In this document: positions 1 through 8,827 of the stretch, piece after piece
Position numbering within the stretch: position 1 is the stretch's first letter
Layout: the number at the start of each line of letters is the position of its first letter
Assembly: GCA_023245115.1 (NCBI GenBank)
Contig: JAHFKX010000010.1
Span: 1 to 15,369, forward strand
Length of the DNA: 15,369 nucleotides
Source of the DNA: Candidatus Woesearchaeota archaeon
Lineage (GTDB): Archaea; Nanobdellota; Nanobdellia; UBA10117
Direction of reading: 5' to 3'
The notes under the pieces: model-generated
What the model saw: only the letters and a program-made list of their open reading frames with translations
Database searches by the model: none
What the model was told of the DNA's origin: nothing
Position numbers and translations under genes: made by a program

Positions 1-1695
1 TGTCTGAGCATCGCTGGCCAACTGTTTAAGGCCAGCTGCTAAACGGTTTAATCCGGCTTCAACATTAGGAATTTCATCTGCGCTAGCATAACCGGCAGGC
101 ATATTCTCAAATATTTCCATAATAATGCTGAGCCTGGCTCGCATCTGCTTAGTTTTTATGGCTTCTGCTAATAAATTCTGTAACTGCCCCGCATTATTAT
201 TTTCTAAAACACCAACATCTATTTTCGAGCCAGACAGTTTTGAAATATAATCTGCCCATGATTTTTGAATTATAATATTTTGGTTTTTAAGTTCAACCGC
301 CTCTTCACTACTGGACTTAATAAAGCTCATAATAGATTTAACTGCTATTTTTAGTAACTCATCACCACTAAAATTATTTAATTCTCCAACAAAGTTTGGT
401 TCTACGCGCTCTGCAAGGTTTCTTAACAGGTTAGCTGCGTCATATGACATTGGCTTGGCATTTTTTGGCAGCGCGGCCAGCACGTATTCAACTGCAGCCA
501 GCGAATTAGCCCCCCACTGTTTTTCAAAATCCGGCAAAATCTGCTTAATGCCCGCATCAGAAGCAAGCTTTTCCATAGCAGTGTGAATGCCACTCATAAA
601 CTTCGCACGGGACTGCTGCCTAGCAACGGTAGTTGTTTGAAGTATGCCAAATAGACCAAATGCAGCTTCGTACGGGCTTGCATAATCTGTTACATTTAAT
701 TTTCCCTCTTCAACATTCATGGCACGCAACAGCTCTAACTCTTTTTCTGTAATCGCAGAAAGACGCTGCGATAAATCATCTTCCTGTTTTTTCAGTACGC
801 TGGCAAATACCGCATAATGCTTGCCAAATAATTTAAACAACTCATATCGCGAATCGCCTTCCGGCAAAACATTAAACCCATCGCTTTCTTCTTCGTAAAT
901 ACCATCTTCATTAATTTGTAGTTTAGTTTTCCTGCCGTCCTGCTCATACTCAATAAAAAAACCGTTTCTTTCTAGCTGGACTCGGCTTGCGAGGCCAAGT
1001 ATGGTTTCTAAGTGTGAAATTTTCGATTTGCTTTCGCCTAGCATTACCAAACTTTCTTGTTTCTGCGCCTCAGCACTAGCACGTAGCTGCTTTTCTATTT
1101 CTTTATGCTGTGAAACTACCTCTTCAACTTTTTTAGAATCAGACACAGCAATATGTTTTGACTCTTCTACGCGCATATTAAGTTCACTCAGCCTTGTTTC
1201 AAGCTGGCTTTTAGTGCTACTCAATTCAGAAACAAGTGCGGCATTTTCCTGTGCAGAAGAGGCATACCGTAATATTGCTTCGGAAATACTGTGATATAAC
1301 ACTAACATCGTTGCAGGATTAGTTTTATACGGTTCGTTAATTTTATTATTAGCAGGGTCATAATAGTGAATCTTTGTGTCGCCGTGGCCAGCATAAGTAA
1401 CCATTAGCGAAAAAATCTGGCCATCGAGTAGCTTTACGTGCACTATAATATTTTGCGCATCGAAAATATCGACGCCAGATACTTGTTGTATTAGCACGTT
1501 GCTAGATGCTTTTTCAAATTCTGAAAATCTACCACTCAAATTATTAAGCTCGGTCTGTGCTGCAATTAACTTACGCTTTACATCTTGATTTTCTTCAGTA
1601 AGTTTTTGAATTATTGGCTGCGGATCTATTCTTAACTGCGGACTGCCAGTCTGTTCTGGCATTTTCCTACCATCCGGAAGCAATCTTGGCGGCAT
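1..1695 (-). CDS. Coiled-coil protein of unknown function, C-terminus cut by window edge
   Basis: I translated this frame by hand from the ATG at 1695 to base 1 and found 565 codons with no stop, so the C-terminus lies outside the window. The start is supported by a strong ribosome-binding site (GGGAGATGG at 1702-1710, six bases before the ATG) and by a one-base overlap (TAATG) with the stop of the preceding TPR gene. Residues 1-26 are Pro/Arg-rich. Heptad-like Glu/Lys/Gln/Leu segments at about 27-60 and 145-215 predict coiled coils. Between them lies a probable beta-rich segment (about 66-110), and a second small alpha/beta segment follows near 225-265. The rest is mostly helical. There is no signal peptide, membrane segment, metal cluster or nucleotide-binding motif. 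I do not recognise the family. As last visible gene of the operon it is most likely a structural partner of the TPR protein, which is an inference. Confidence 0.85.
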   Translation of the reverse strand, partial: MPPRLLPDGRKMPEQTGSPQLRIDPQPIIQKLTEENQDVKRKLIAAQTELNNLSGRFSEFEKASSNVLIQQVSGVDIFDAQNIIVHVKLLDGQIFSLMVTYAGHGDTKIHYYDPANNKINEPYKTNPATMLVLYHSISEAILRYASSAQENAALVSELSSTKSQLETRLSELNMRVEESKHIAVSDSKKVEEVVSQHKEIEKQLRASAEAQKQESLVMLGESKSKISHLETILGLASRVQLERNGFFIEYEQDGRKTKLQINEDGIYEEESDGFNVLPEGDSRYELFKLFGKHYAVFASVLKKQEDDLSQRLSAITEKELELLRAMNVEEGKLNVTDYASPYEAAFGLFGILQTTTVARQQSRAKFMSGIHTAMEKLASDAGIKQILPDFEKQWGANSLAAVEYVLAALPKNAKPMSYDAANLLRNLAERVEPNFVGELNNFSGDELLKIAVKSIMSFIKSSSEEAVELKNQNIIIQKSWADYISKLSGSKIDVGVLENNNAGQLQNLLAEAIKTKQMRARLSIIMEIFENMPAGYASADEIPNVEAGLNRLAAGLKQLASDAQT

Positions 1696-4600
1696 TATGA
1701 ACCATCTCCCATTTCATTATATATTACTGCTGCATCCGAATATCTTTTTAATCTTTCGAAAACCTTAATTTTGTGTGTTTTAACATAACGGTTTTGTGGT
1801 TCTAAACCACCTGCCTTGTTAATATACTGCAGTGCGATATCATAATCGCCTTTTTCATAGAACGCTTCTGACAAGCCAATCAACGCATTAACTGTAACTG
1901 TACTGGCATTATCCAGATTTAACTGTGATGCTGTAGTATAGCACCGTATTGCTTCGTCAAACCTCTTCAAAGCCATCAAAACGCTTCCCTTATTTATGAT
2001 TGCCACGCCACACCTAGCGTCCACGCTCAGCGCGCTATCATATGCTGCTACGGCTTTTTCCAGCAGACCAATATCTACTTCACCAGCTGCCTCTTTTTTT
2101 ATGCCTAATTCAAAAAACGCCAAACCAATGCCTGACCAAACTATAGAATCTGATCTATTTTTTCCGCTGTAATTTGTCAAAAGTTCAAGTGCTCCGTTCG
2201 GGTCGTCCAGCATAAACAGAACATTACTTTTACCAATAACTGCCCCGGTATTATCGGGCTGGCTTTTCAAGACAAAATCGTAAAGTTCCAATGCTCGCTC
2301 ATATTCGCAAACTCCATATGACAGACCGGCAGCATTCAACGCCGCATCAGTATCTTTCCACTCACTAACAATAGAACATAATGTTGAAATAGCTGCAGAC
2401 ACTCTGCCATCTGCTTTTTCTGCTTCCGCTTTTTTAGCTAAAATATCTTTATTTGGCTTAACAGCTAATACTTCGTCATATAATTTTATGGCTACGCCAT
2501 AATTACGCGAACGTAAATTCTTATCTGCATCAGTTGACAGCTTAGCTAATCTGCCCTCTAGTACTAACTCATTTTTGAATTTTGTTGCTTCATCAATAAA
2601 ATCATTTTGCCCGCTCTCTGAAATTATTTTATTACACAAATCAACGGCCCTATCAACCTTACCAACTTTTACATACGCACGTGCAAGTTTCATACACACA
2701 CTAGGACGCGCCGATAATTTAACAGCCCGTTCGTATGTTGAAATTCTTGCGCTGAAGTCTTTACTTGCATCTGCTTCTATCTCGCAAGCCAGACTTTTCA
2801 AATCGACCGGACCGGGGCGAGACAATACTAAGCTAGCTAAAGATTGTGCCAACTGATCGCCTTGCCTATCAGAATTAATATATGAATTAAGTAATAATTC
2901 CAAAAGTTTATTATCTTTTGTTTGCAGCGCGCAGTCAGATAGTATGCTTATCACATTGGAATAATTTTTATCTTCGTACAATATTTGTGCAATTTTTTGG
3001 CGCACACCGACATTATCTTGTAACTCAATAGATTTTTTATAGTCATCAAAAGCCTCTTGCCTTTTTCCTACGCCAAAATTAGCCTCGCCCCGCAATGCCA
3101 ACGCCCTGGGAATTTCGCTATTAATGTTGAGTAAATTATCGAGGCTAGCAATTGCGTCCTGAAACCGCCCTAACCCAATTGCAACTTCCGCATAAGGTAT
3201 TGTTATTTCATCACGTGGTTCTCGCGCGTTCTTTAAAGCATATTCATAAAATGAAATTGCTTCCTCAAGTTTATTCGCTGTTTTAGCAATTTGACCACGT
3301 AACAAAAATATTAAATCGGTGGTCGCACCTAATTGTATGGCCCGCTCCGCAGATTTTGCAGCATCATCTAACCGTTTCATTTTAAATAAAATAAAAGCTT
3401 TATTTGACTGTATGCGGCTGTCTTTACCATACTGCTCTGCTCGTGTTATATAATCCAATGCCTGCTCGTAGCTGCCTCGCAAATAATGTATAGTTGAGAT
3501 ATCTCTTAGCACTTGCGGATCATTTTGCTTCAAATGCATAAATCGCATTAACACGTTTAATGCGCGAGCATAATCCCTGTCTTCTTCTGCAGTTATGTTA
3601 TCCTGCTCCGCCAATAATATTTGTGCCAATTCTTTCATGGCCGCAGTATCGTTAGGATAGTACCTTAGTAATTTATCAAGCATCTGCCGCGCTTCAGGCA
3701 TATTTCCAAGTCTGCGCAACGCAACAGACTTATGATATAATGCAAAATTACTATTTGGATTAGATTTTAACATGCCATCCGCGGTTGCAATAAGCTTTTC
3801 AAGATCACCTTTTGTGCCTTTTTCTAAAAGTGTGCTTATAAGGACTTTTTGCGTTATTTCTGATGGATTGCTAGAACTGTGCATCAAATCTGTGGCTTTC
3901 TTTTCGGCCGTAACAAAATCCCCACTGGCTGCGGCTCTTTTCATGTTTCGCTCCATGGCTGCACTGCGCATGTTATTTATATCCGCATTATCTGGCTGCT
4001 GCGCTAAAAAACTATTACAACAAACTTCTAATTCGTCATCCCTTTCCAGCTCGCACAATGCACGACACTTTAACATTAATGCCTCTGTATTATTCATATC
4101 TATACCGAGTGCAGCGTTAGCCGCGTCTAATGAACTTCCATAAACCTTCATTTTCGACCAGCACTGAGCCAACTTAATAAGCGATTCTATTTTTTTGAAA
4201 CCTGCATCTGCGGCTATTTGAAAATAGTCTTTAGCATATGAATGACCACTTTTCTTACCATAATAAAGTTCACCAAGCAAAAAAGCTATTTCACCGTTAT
4301 CCTTCGCAATTGTACGAACGTGCCTAAAATCAGATATGGCCTCGTCGATATTTTTCATATTCAAATGCGCAAAGGCACGCAATTTTAATGCATTTACATC
4401 TGCAGGATTTTTTTTCAGCCAATTATCAAAATATCTAATGGACGCCCTGAACTTTTTAATATGAAAATTAGACTGTCCAAGCAAGTTCTCCGCATCACCT
4501 ATTTTAATTTTAAGTCTGCTAAAATATTTTACAACATCTTCATGTTTTCCGAGTTCAAAGGAAAGCGTTCCAGCAAGATAAAGCGCTTGCTGATTTTTTG

Positions 4601-6335
4601 GCTCACGCTCACTCAGAAATCGCAAAACTGAGAGCGCATCTTGCTTTAAATTTTTATTTTTTAAAACAATCGAAATATCATATATTATATCTGGCAAAAA
4701 GCCTTTACTTCGAACTATATCTAACATTGGCGCTAAGTCTGCCTTAATAGCTGTGTCGTACAAAGCGGTTTCCAAAATTTTCTCAAGAGTCAAATAAGTT
4801 TGCGCTTTATCTTTATACGCCTTTGTGGCATTTCGTTTATCCTTCCAGGCCACGACACTATTAACTGCCCTAATAAAATAATTCTTATTTTGGCTAACTT
4901 TCAGCAAAACCTTACTTCTCGCAGATAATACGTCTGGCGAGTTTGGTGAACTGCGCAAAAACTCATCATACAGCCTGAGTTCGTCTTCGAAAAAACCATT
5001 TCTGTTTAAAAAAGTTCCAAACTCAGCTATTATTAATTCATCACCAGGTTGTCTTTTAACAAGCTGCATATAACATGCGCTCGCACGAGTAATATTGCCA
5101 ACACTTTCGTAGAAATTTGCCATGGCAAGTACGTCTTCCAACTTTTGATTTTTATTAGTATTAGTTGTATCATTTATTAGCACCTTAATTTGGCCAGACA
5201 ATTCCTGATAGATTTGTGACACGCGGCCATTAACAAACTTACTATGCGCTATATCTATGCCTCTGTGGCTCAAATACTTAAGCATTTCATCTATAGCCAT
5301 AATTTGTTTCACTTCACCAGTTGTTGAAACAGTCCTCATTAGCGTTCTACTTCGATAATCTTGAATCATTTCATAAAGTATTGTTTTCATTCCTTCCTGA
5401 ACATTTTCTTGTTGTAAAACATTGCTTGATTTTGTAATCCTAAACTGTGTATCCTGTGATGACATTATCAGCGTACTTGGCATAAATAACGTCATGTACG
5501 CAACAGCATATTCGAGCGGGCGCTCCAAAAGAACATCTACAGATGCAACTTCAGCAGGTGAAAAGTTTGGAGTTAGTAAATCGAGTAATATTATGCGCTT
5601 CAATACATTTGGACTAAAATGCTTTTTCTTTATATAATTTGACACAATATCTGACGAAAGGTTTGACCAAAACCCTTGTAATAACAACGCATATGGCGGG
5701 CTTATGTTATCGACATCAAGCCTTGCAAGCAGACCATTACTAACTTGCGAAACATTATAAACTAAATCCCCGCCCGCAACAAATTTTGCAGCCTGAACTG
5801 CCCTGTCAAACCCTGCATCCAATTCACGAAATAGTTCTGCGGCTTTTTCACCCTGCCCCGGCTGATCTGCAGGCAAATTTTTTGCAATTTCATTTAAAAT
5901 AGATTCTTTAGAAATTTTTTGTGGTGGTTCGTCTGCTTTTTCAGGTATGAACACCTTACTTTTATCAAAGGCTTGGGCAATTTTTTTTTCTAAAGGTGAC
6001 TCAGCTTTTACTGACGCATCTAACAAAGGTTGTGGTGCTGATTCAGCGGCCACTTTCTTAACAGATCCAGCCGCAACGCCATCTGGAACATTATCTGCTC
6101 TCTCGCGGCGCAGGTCATTAAGTATACGATCTATGGCATCTTTATTAATCGGTGGCTGTTGTTGTATCAATGGACTTGGCTTAGCGCGCTTTGCCAACGC
6201 CTCTGACAATTTTCTCTCTACATCGGGCTCAGATATCGGAAGCTCACCGCCTTCTGCTAATATGGCCTCGGGCGGAGCAGTTCTACCTGCTCGCATCTCC
6301 AGTAATTCTTTCATCTTTCTTTCTATATCTGTCAT
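1695..6335 (-). CDS. Giant TPR-repeat scaffold protein (1546 residues)
   Basis: A very long tetratricopeptide-repeat protein. Three zones are visible. Residues 1-155 are charged and proline-broken, probably disordered, and carry about five similar short amphipathic helices. Residues about 165-395 form a helical domain I do not recognise. From about 400 to the end there is a near-continuous array of 34-residue helix-turn-helix units with the TPR pattern (small residue at 8, Ala at 20, Pro at 32, ending like NP/PD); I estimate 25-30 units. There is no signal peptide or membrane segment, so it should be cytosolic. TPR arrays bind peptides and assemble complexes. It starts with ATG in a four-base ATGA overlap with the E1 gene and ends TAATG on the next start, so it is translated in step with both. 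Its role as scaffold or substrate receptor for the E1/JAMM module is inferred from position only. Most other-frame ORFs here are shadows of it. Confidence 0.93.
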   Translation of the reverse strand: MTDIERKMKELLEMRAGRTAPPEAILAEGGELPISEPDVERKLSEALAKRAKPSPLIQQQPPINKDAIDRILNDLRRERADNVPDGVAAGSVKKVAAESAPQPLLDASVKAESPLEKKIAQAFDKSKVFIPEKADEPPQKISKESILNEIAKNLPADQPGQGEKAAELFRELDAGFDRAVQAAKFVAGGDLVYNVSQVSNGLLARLDVDNISPPYALLLQGFWSNLSSDIVSNYIKKKHFSPNVLKRIILLDLLTPNFSPAEVASVDVLLERPLEYAVAYMTLFMPSTLIMSSQDTQFRITKSSNVLQQENVQEGMKTILYEMIQDYRSRTLMRTVSTTGEVKQIMAIDEMLKYLSHRGIDIAHSKFVNGRVSQIYQELSGQIKVLINDTTNTNKNQKLEDVLAMANFYESVGNITRASACYMQLVKRQPGDELIIAEFGTFLNRNGFFEDELRLYDEFLRSSPNSPDVLSARSKVLLKVSQNKNYFIRAVNSVVAWKDKRNATKAYKDKAQTYLTLEKILETALYDTAIKADLAPMLDIVRSKGFLPDIIYDISIVLKNKNLKQDALSVLRFLSEREPKNQQALYLAGTLSFELGKHEDVVKYFSRLKIKIGDAENLLGQSNFHIKKFRASIRYFDNWLKKNPADVNALKLRAFAHLNMKNIDEAISDFRHVRTIAKDNGEIAFLLGELYYGKKSGHSYAKDYFQIAADAGFKKIESLIKLAQCWSKMKVYGSSLDAANAALGIDMNNTEALMLKCRALCELERDDELEVCCNSFLAQQPDNADINNMRSAAMERNMKRAAASGDFVTAEKKATDLMHSSSNPSEITQKVLISTLLEKGTKGDLEKLIATADGMLKSNPNSNFALYHKSVALRRLGNMPEARQMLDKLLRYYPNDTAAMKELAQILLAEQDNITAEEDRDYARALNVLMRFMHLKQNDPQVLRDISTIHYLRGSYEQALDYITRAEQYGKDSRIQSNKAFILFKMKRLDDAAKSAERAIQLGATTDLIFLLRGQIAKTANKLEEAISFYEYALKNAREPRDEITIPYAEVAIGLGRFQDAIASLDNLLNINSEIPRALALRGEANFGVGKRQEAFDDYKKSIELQDNVGVRQKIAQILYEDKNYSNVISILSDCALQTKDNKLLELLLNSYINSDRQGDQLAQSLASLVLSRPGPVDLKSLACEIEADASKDFSARISTYERAVKLSARPSVCMKLARAYVKVGKVDRAVDLCNKIISESGQNDFIDEATKFKNELVLEGRLAKLSTDADKNLRSRNYGVAIKLYDEVLAVKPNKDILAKKAEAEKADGRVSAAISTLCSIVSEWKDTDAALNAAGLSYGVCEYERALELYDFVLKSQPDNTGAVIGKSNVLFMLDDPNGALELLTNYSGKNRSDSIVWSGIGLAFFELGIKKEAAGEVDIGLLEKAVAAYDSALSVDARCGVAIINKGSVLMALKRFDEAIRCYTTASQLNLDNASTVTVNALIGLSEAFYEKGDYDIALQYINKAGGLEPQNRYVKTHKIKVFERLKRYSDAAVIYNEMGDGS
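1702..1710 (-). promoter_or_regulatory. Ribosome-binding site for the coiled-coil gene
   Basis: GGGAGATGG on the minus strand, six bases before the ATG at 1695 and inside the last codons of the TPR gene. It fixes the start at 1695 rather than at the in-frame Met at residue 12. Confidence 0.6.
5871..6335 (-). repeat. N-terminal array of five short amphipathic helix motifs in the TPR protein
   Basis: Degenerate protein-level repeats in the disordered N-terminus of the TPR protein: IERKMKELL (residues 4-12), VERKLSEAL (39-47), IDRILNDLR (68-76), LEKKIAQAF (115-123) and KESILNEIA (143-151). They share a pattern of hydrophobic, acidic, basic, then I/L/M and another hydrophobic three or four residues on, and are separated by Pro/Gln/Gly-rich linkers of roughly 20-40 residues. 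This layout resembles tandem docking peptides for one helical partner. The match is by eye. Confidence 0.5.
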
Positions 6336-7825
6336 AGGTTATCCAATGGCAATACGCAATTGTGTGAGTGGCATTCTCTTGCTCTTGAAAAATTTAGCTC
6401 ATTATATTCGAGCCTATATACCTGCCATGGCGCATACACTACGCAACCCTTAACAAACCTACCGGATTGAGCCAAAATATGCGCACCTTCAGCAATTGCA
6501 AGGCTACCTGCTGCGAGGTTTGACATAATCACACTGGAATCTGCCTCGTATGCGCAGCCATGGCCTTGATTTTTTGCCTTTCTCTCGGCAATTAAGCGGC
6601 GATCTTCTTTTACTTTTTCATAGAGCATACTATCCGTACCAAAACCCCATTTTTGATGTCGTATGCATGTTGTCTTTCCTGGAACTGAAAAATATGCTTC
6701 CCCGCCAGACTTAGACGAAGCCGTATCAATTAATGGTATGTCCATACCAGATTTTATTACAAGATTATTTATTCTCAGCCTTACTTCGTCCCTGTCTACA
6801 CCAGCGATAATAAGATCTGGCGAAGTACGTTCAATTAAATCAATACAACGATCATCAACGTACCCAATACTATAGCCAATTTTTCTCTTAGTTATTTTAC
6901 CCAGCATAGCTGCAAGTGAAGATGCCTTTGGACGATCGACTGACCCGTAATATAATACCTGTCGATTCAAATTTGTATGATCAACGGTATCGCCATCCGC
7001 GATTATGAGGCGCGCCCCCGTAAGGCTGGCCCACAAAGCCGCATAATTGCCTATGGCACCAGCACCAATTAACAAAATAGTTTTATCATCGAACCTATTA
7101 TGTGAGCTTTGGTTTGGACCAGTAAGCTGCGTACGTTCATCGGAGAGGCAATCATAATCGATTGAGCGAACTGGCTTGCCATCGCCACTCAGAGGCATTA
7201 AAATATGTCTAAGCTCGCCTAGCACTACGCCTGCTGTTAGACCGCTCATTGCATTCCCCTGAGGCAGGCTTTCATAGACCTCAGGCATTAAATCTGTATC
7301 AGATATGCTAAGTTTATGTGCAAGCTTGTCTTCCAGAGACTTGCCGGAAAATTTATTAAATATGCGAATGGAACATTTTGTTTCACTCGTTGATGCACTT
7401 ATGAATAAAACATTATTTCTCGTGCAATATTCATGTGCAAAGTATTTTGAAGTTTGGCTATTCGTTGAGTCAATGATTACATCCGGTCTCTTAACATAAC
7501 TTAAAGCAGATTTATCGAGCGGGGCATCTATTCCAATGGCCTTTGTGTCGCCGAGACTTATTTTTCTAACAAGCTTAGCAATAGTTTTTACTTTGCTATC
7601 GCCTTTTTCTGCCTCAAAAAATAAAAATCCCTCACTGGCCCTTTCAATGCCTTGTCCAGATACTATTCCATCACCAATGAAAGTTACATTGCCTATGCCC
7701 AAACCAGAACAACCGCCCCCAATACAATTTGCTAACTGACCAGCACCAAGCACCACGATGTGTGCATTAGCTAGCATCTCCTGTTTCCAACCTGGAATGC
7801 GCTTTTGCCTATCTAGCCTATCCAT
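6332..7825 (-). CDS. E1-like ubiquitin-activating enzyme with tandem (inactive + active) ThiF domains
   Basis: E1/MoeB/ThiF-family enzyme that would adenylate the C-terminus of a ubiquitin-like protein with ATP. The N-terminal half (about 1-235) opens with LDRQKRIPG, like the SRQ...G entry of E1 proteins that places an Arg finger in the partner's active site (R6 here). It has a Rossmann turn GAGQLAN (27-33) but lacks the NLNRQ and catalytic Lys/Asp set, so it looks inactive. The second half has the full set: GAGAIGN (254-260), D277/D279, NLNRQ (285-289), K300 and D344. C424 in QGHGC precedes the long helix where E1 proteins place the thioester Cys. C387/H390 with C485/H488 or C490 could bind zinc. 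The start is the ATG at 7825 with AAGG at 7832-7835; a TTG at 7831 is the alternative (499 residues). It follows the JAMM gene by two bases and overlaps the TPR gene by four. Confidence 0.92.
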   Translation of the reverse strand: MDRLDRQKRIPGWKQEMLANAHIVVLGAGQLANCIGGGCSGLGIGNVTFIGDGIVSGQGIERASEGFLFFEAEKGDSKVKTIAKLVRKISLGDTKAIGIDAPLDKSALSYVKRPDVIIDSTNSQTSKYFAHEYCTRNNVLFISASTSETKCSIRIFNKFSGKSLEDKLAHKLSISDTDLMPEVYESLPQGNAMSGLTAGVVLGELRHILMPLSGDGKPVRSIDYDCLSDERTQLTGPNQSSHNRFDDKTILLIGAGAIGNYAALWASLTGARLIIADGDTVDHTNLNRQVLYYGSVDRPKASSLAAMLGKITKRKIGYSIGYVDDRCIDLIERTSPDLIIAGVDRDEVRLRINNLVIKSGMDIPLIDTASSKSGGEAYFSVPGKTTCIRHQKWGFGTDSMLYEKVKEDRRLIAERKAKNQGHGCAYEADSSVIMSNLAAGSLAIAEGAHILAQSGRFVKGCVVYAPWQVYRLEYNELNFSRARECHSHNCVLPLDNL

Positions 7826-7827
7826 AT

Positions 7828-8826
7828 TCAACCTTGGATATTAAAACCATCGCGTGATAATACCGCGCGTGGCCTCTTTTCCGTTTTAGGCTTTGAGCCG
7901 CGCTTTGGCTGAATTTGGGGATGAACTTTTTGGTCCGTCTTAATAGAAAGAGCTCTTCCGCCCAACTCAACAATATTCTCGCTGACTGTGGCCAATAACT
8001 CTTCTGTCGTAAAAGTTATATCATTTTCAACGTCTATTACCTCTAATGCCATTTTACTCATTTTGAAACTAGTTTTTACCAGCTCGTTATCGCTGCCTCT
8101 CGCAGCATATGCCATTATGAGTTCATATTCATGGTTTAAATTTAATATAAGGCTAAGCGCATAACCAATTTCATTCAGCTTATCATATAACATATCGAAC
8201 TCGACTATCTTCTCTTCCAGTCCGCTAGTATTTATTTGGCATCCGGGCAACCACATTCTGAAATTATGCTTGCCAGCTGTTTCGCTAATCTGCAGCAACG
8301 CACCATCTGGACTATTAGTCGCATCTATTTTTATTGGCGGGCTTAACAATCTTACTTCATTTTTAGCGTGATAAAATGTATGGCCTGCAACCTGCGGAAA
8401 AATTATATCGCTTAGGTTTGGAATGTCTATACTTGAATGCGGTACCATTGGGCCTGAAAATGGATGTGTATGAAAAATACCAATAACTCTATAACCCCCG
8501 CCGATGTACGCGCGCACTCCGTCTGTAAAATCATTTGCTGCGTGCGCATGAAGCTCTTTTGCGTGATGTTTAATCGGACAAATATCTCTTATGACATTAT
8601 CATCGGAATCTTTAGAACCAAGCAAAAGGCCCATGGTTTCTGTACCTTTCCCAAACACAGCATCCGTTGCGTTATATGCTATGGCACCAAGACGATTTGC
8701 CTTCTCCCACGCGCCACGCGTAATCTTATATGTCGTTGGCAATAAAATGCTACTGCATTTTTCGTCACCTTTGAACTTACGTCTAAACTGCGCTTCGAAC
8801 GCTTTTTCACCTGCATCTGTCCCCAT
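7828..8826 (-). CDS. JAMM/MPN+ metallo-isopeptidase (JAB domain)
   Basis: JAB1/MPN/Mov34-type zinc protease that would cut a ubiquitin-like modifier from its conjugate or trim its precursor. The full JAMM set is present at normal spacing: E63 in ETMGLLLG, H119 and H121 in FHTHP, S131 and D134 in HSSID. The intact motif argues for an active peptidase rather than a scaffold MPN- protein. The 332-residue chain is longer than a bare JAB domain (about 120-150). A helical segment follows (about 190-290), and residues 297-332 form a Lys/Arg/Pro-rich tail that could bind acidic partners. ATG 8826 was chosen because a GGAGGTGG site lies nine bases upstream and the preceding gene stops one base before; the open frame further upstream to 8922 only overlaps the neighbour. 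E1 lies immediately downstream, the usual pairing in prokaryotic ubiquitin-like cassettes. Confidence 0.92.
   Translation of the reverse strand: MGTDAGEKAFEAQFRRKFKGDEKCSSILLPTTYKITRGAWEKANRLGAIAYNATDAVFGKGTETMGLLLGSKDSDDNVIRDICPIKHHAKELHAHAANDFTDGVRAYIGGGYRVIGIFHTHPFSGPMVPHSSIDIPNLSDIIFPQVAGHTFYHAKNEVRLLSPPIKIDATNSPDGALLQISETAGKHNFRMWLPGCQINTSGLEEKIVEFDMLYDKLNEIGYALSLILNLNHEYELIMAYAARGSDNELVKTSFKMSKMALEVIDVENDITFTTEELLATVSENIVELGGRALSIKTDQKVHPQIQPKRGSKPKTEKRPRAVLSRDGFNIQG
7832..7835 (-). promoter_or_regulatory. Ribosome-binding site choosing ATG 7825 for the E1 gene
   Basis: AAGG on the minus strand, six bases before the ATG at 7825. The same AAGGTTG arrangement precedes the ATG at 10213. 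It favours ATG 7825 over the TTG at 7831, although that TTG overlaps the preceding TGA by four bases. Confidence 0.4.
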
Positions 8827-8827
8827 C

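Noticed and set aside
5947..6453. 168-residue open frame on the plus strand
   Set aside because: It lies antisense over the start of the TPR gene and the end of the E1 gene, has a Ser/Leu-rich composition typical of a reverse-strand shadow, and no ribosome site. The minus-strand genes explain the DNA.
6332..8826. Type II CBASS defence operon
   Set aside because: E1 and JAMM fit, but no CD-NTase cyclase or cell-killing effector is present, and the E1 is not fused to an E2 domain as in Cap2.
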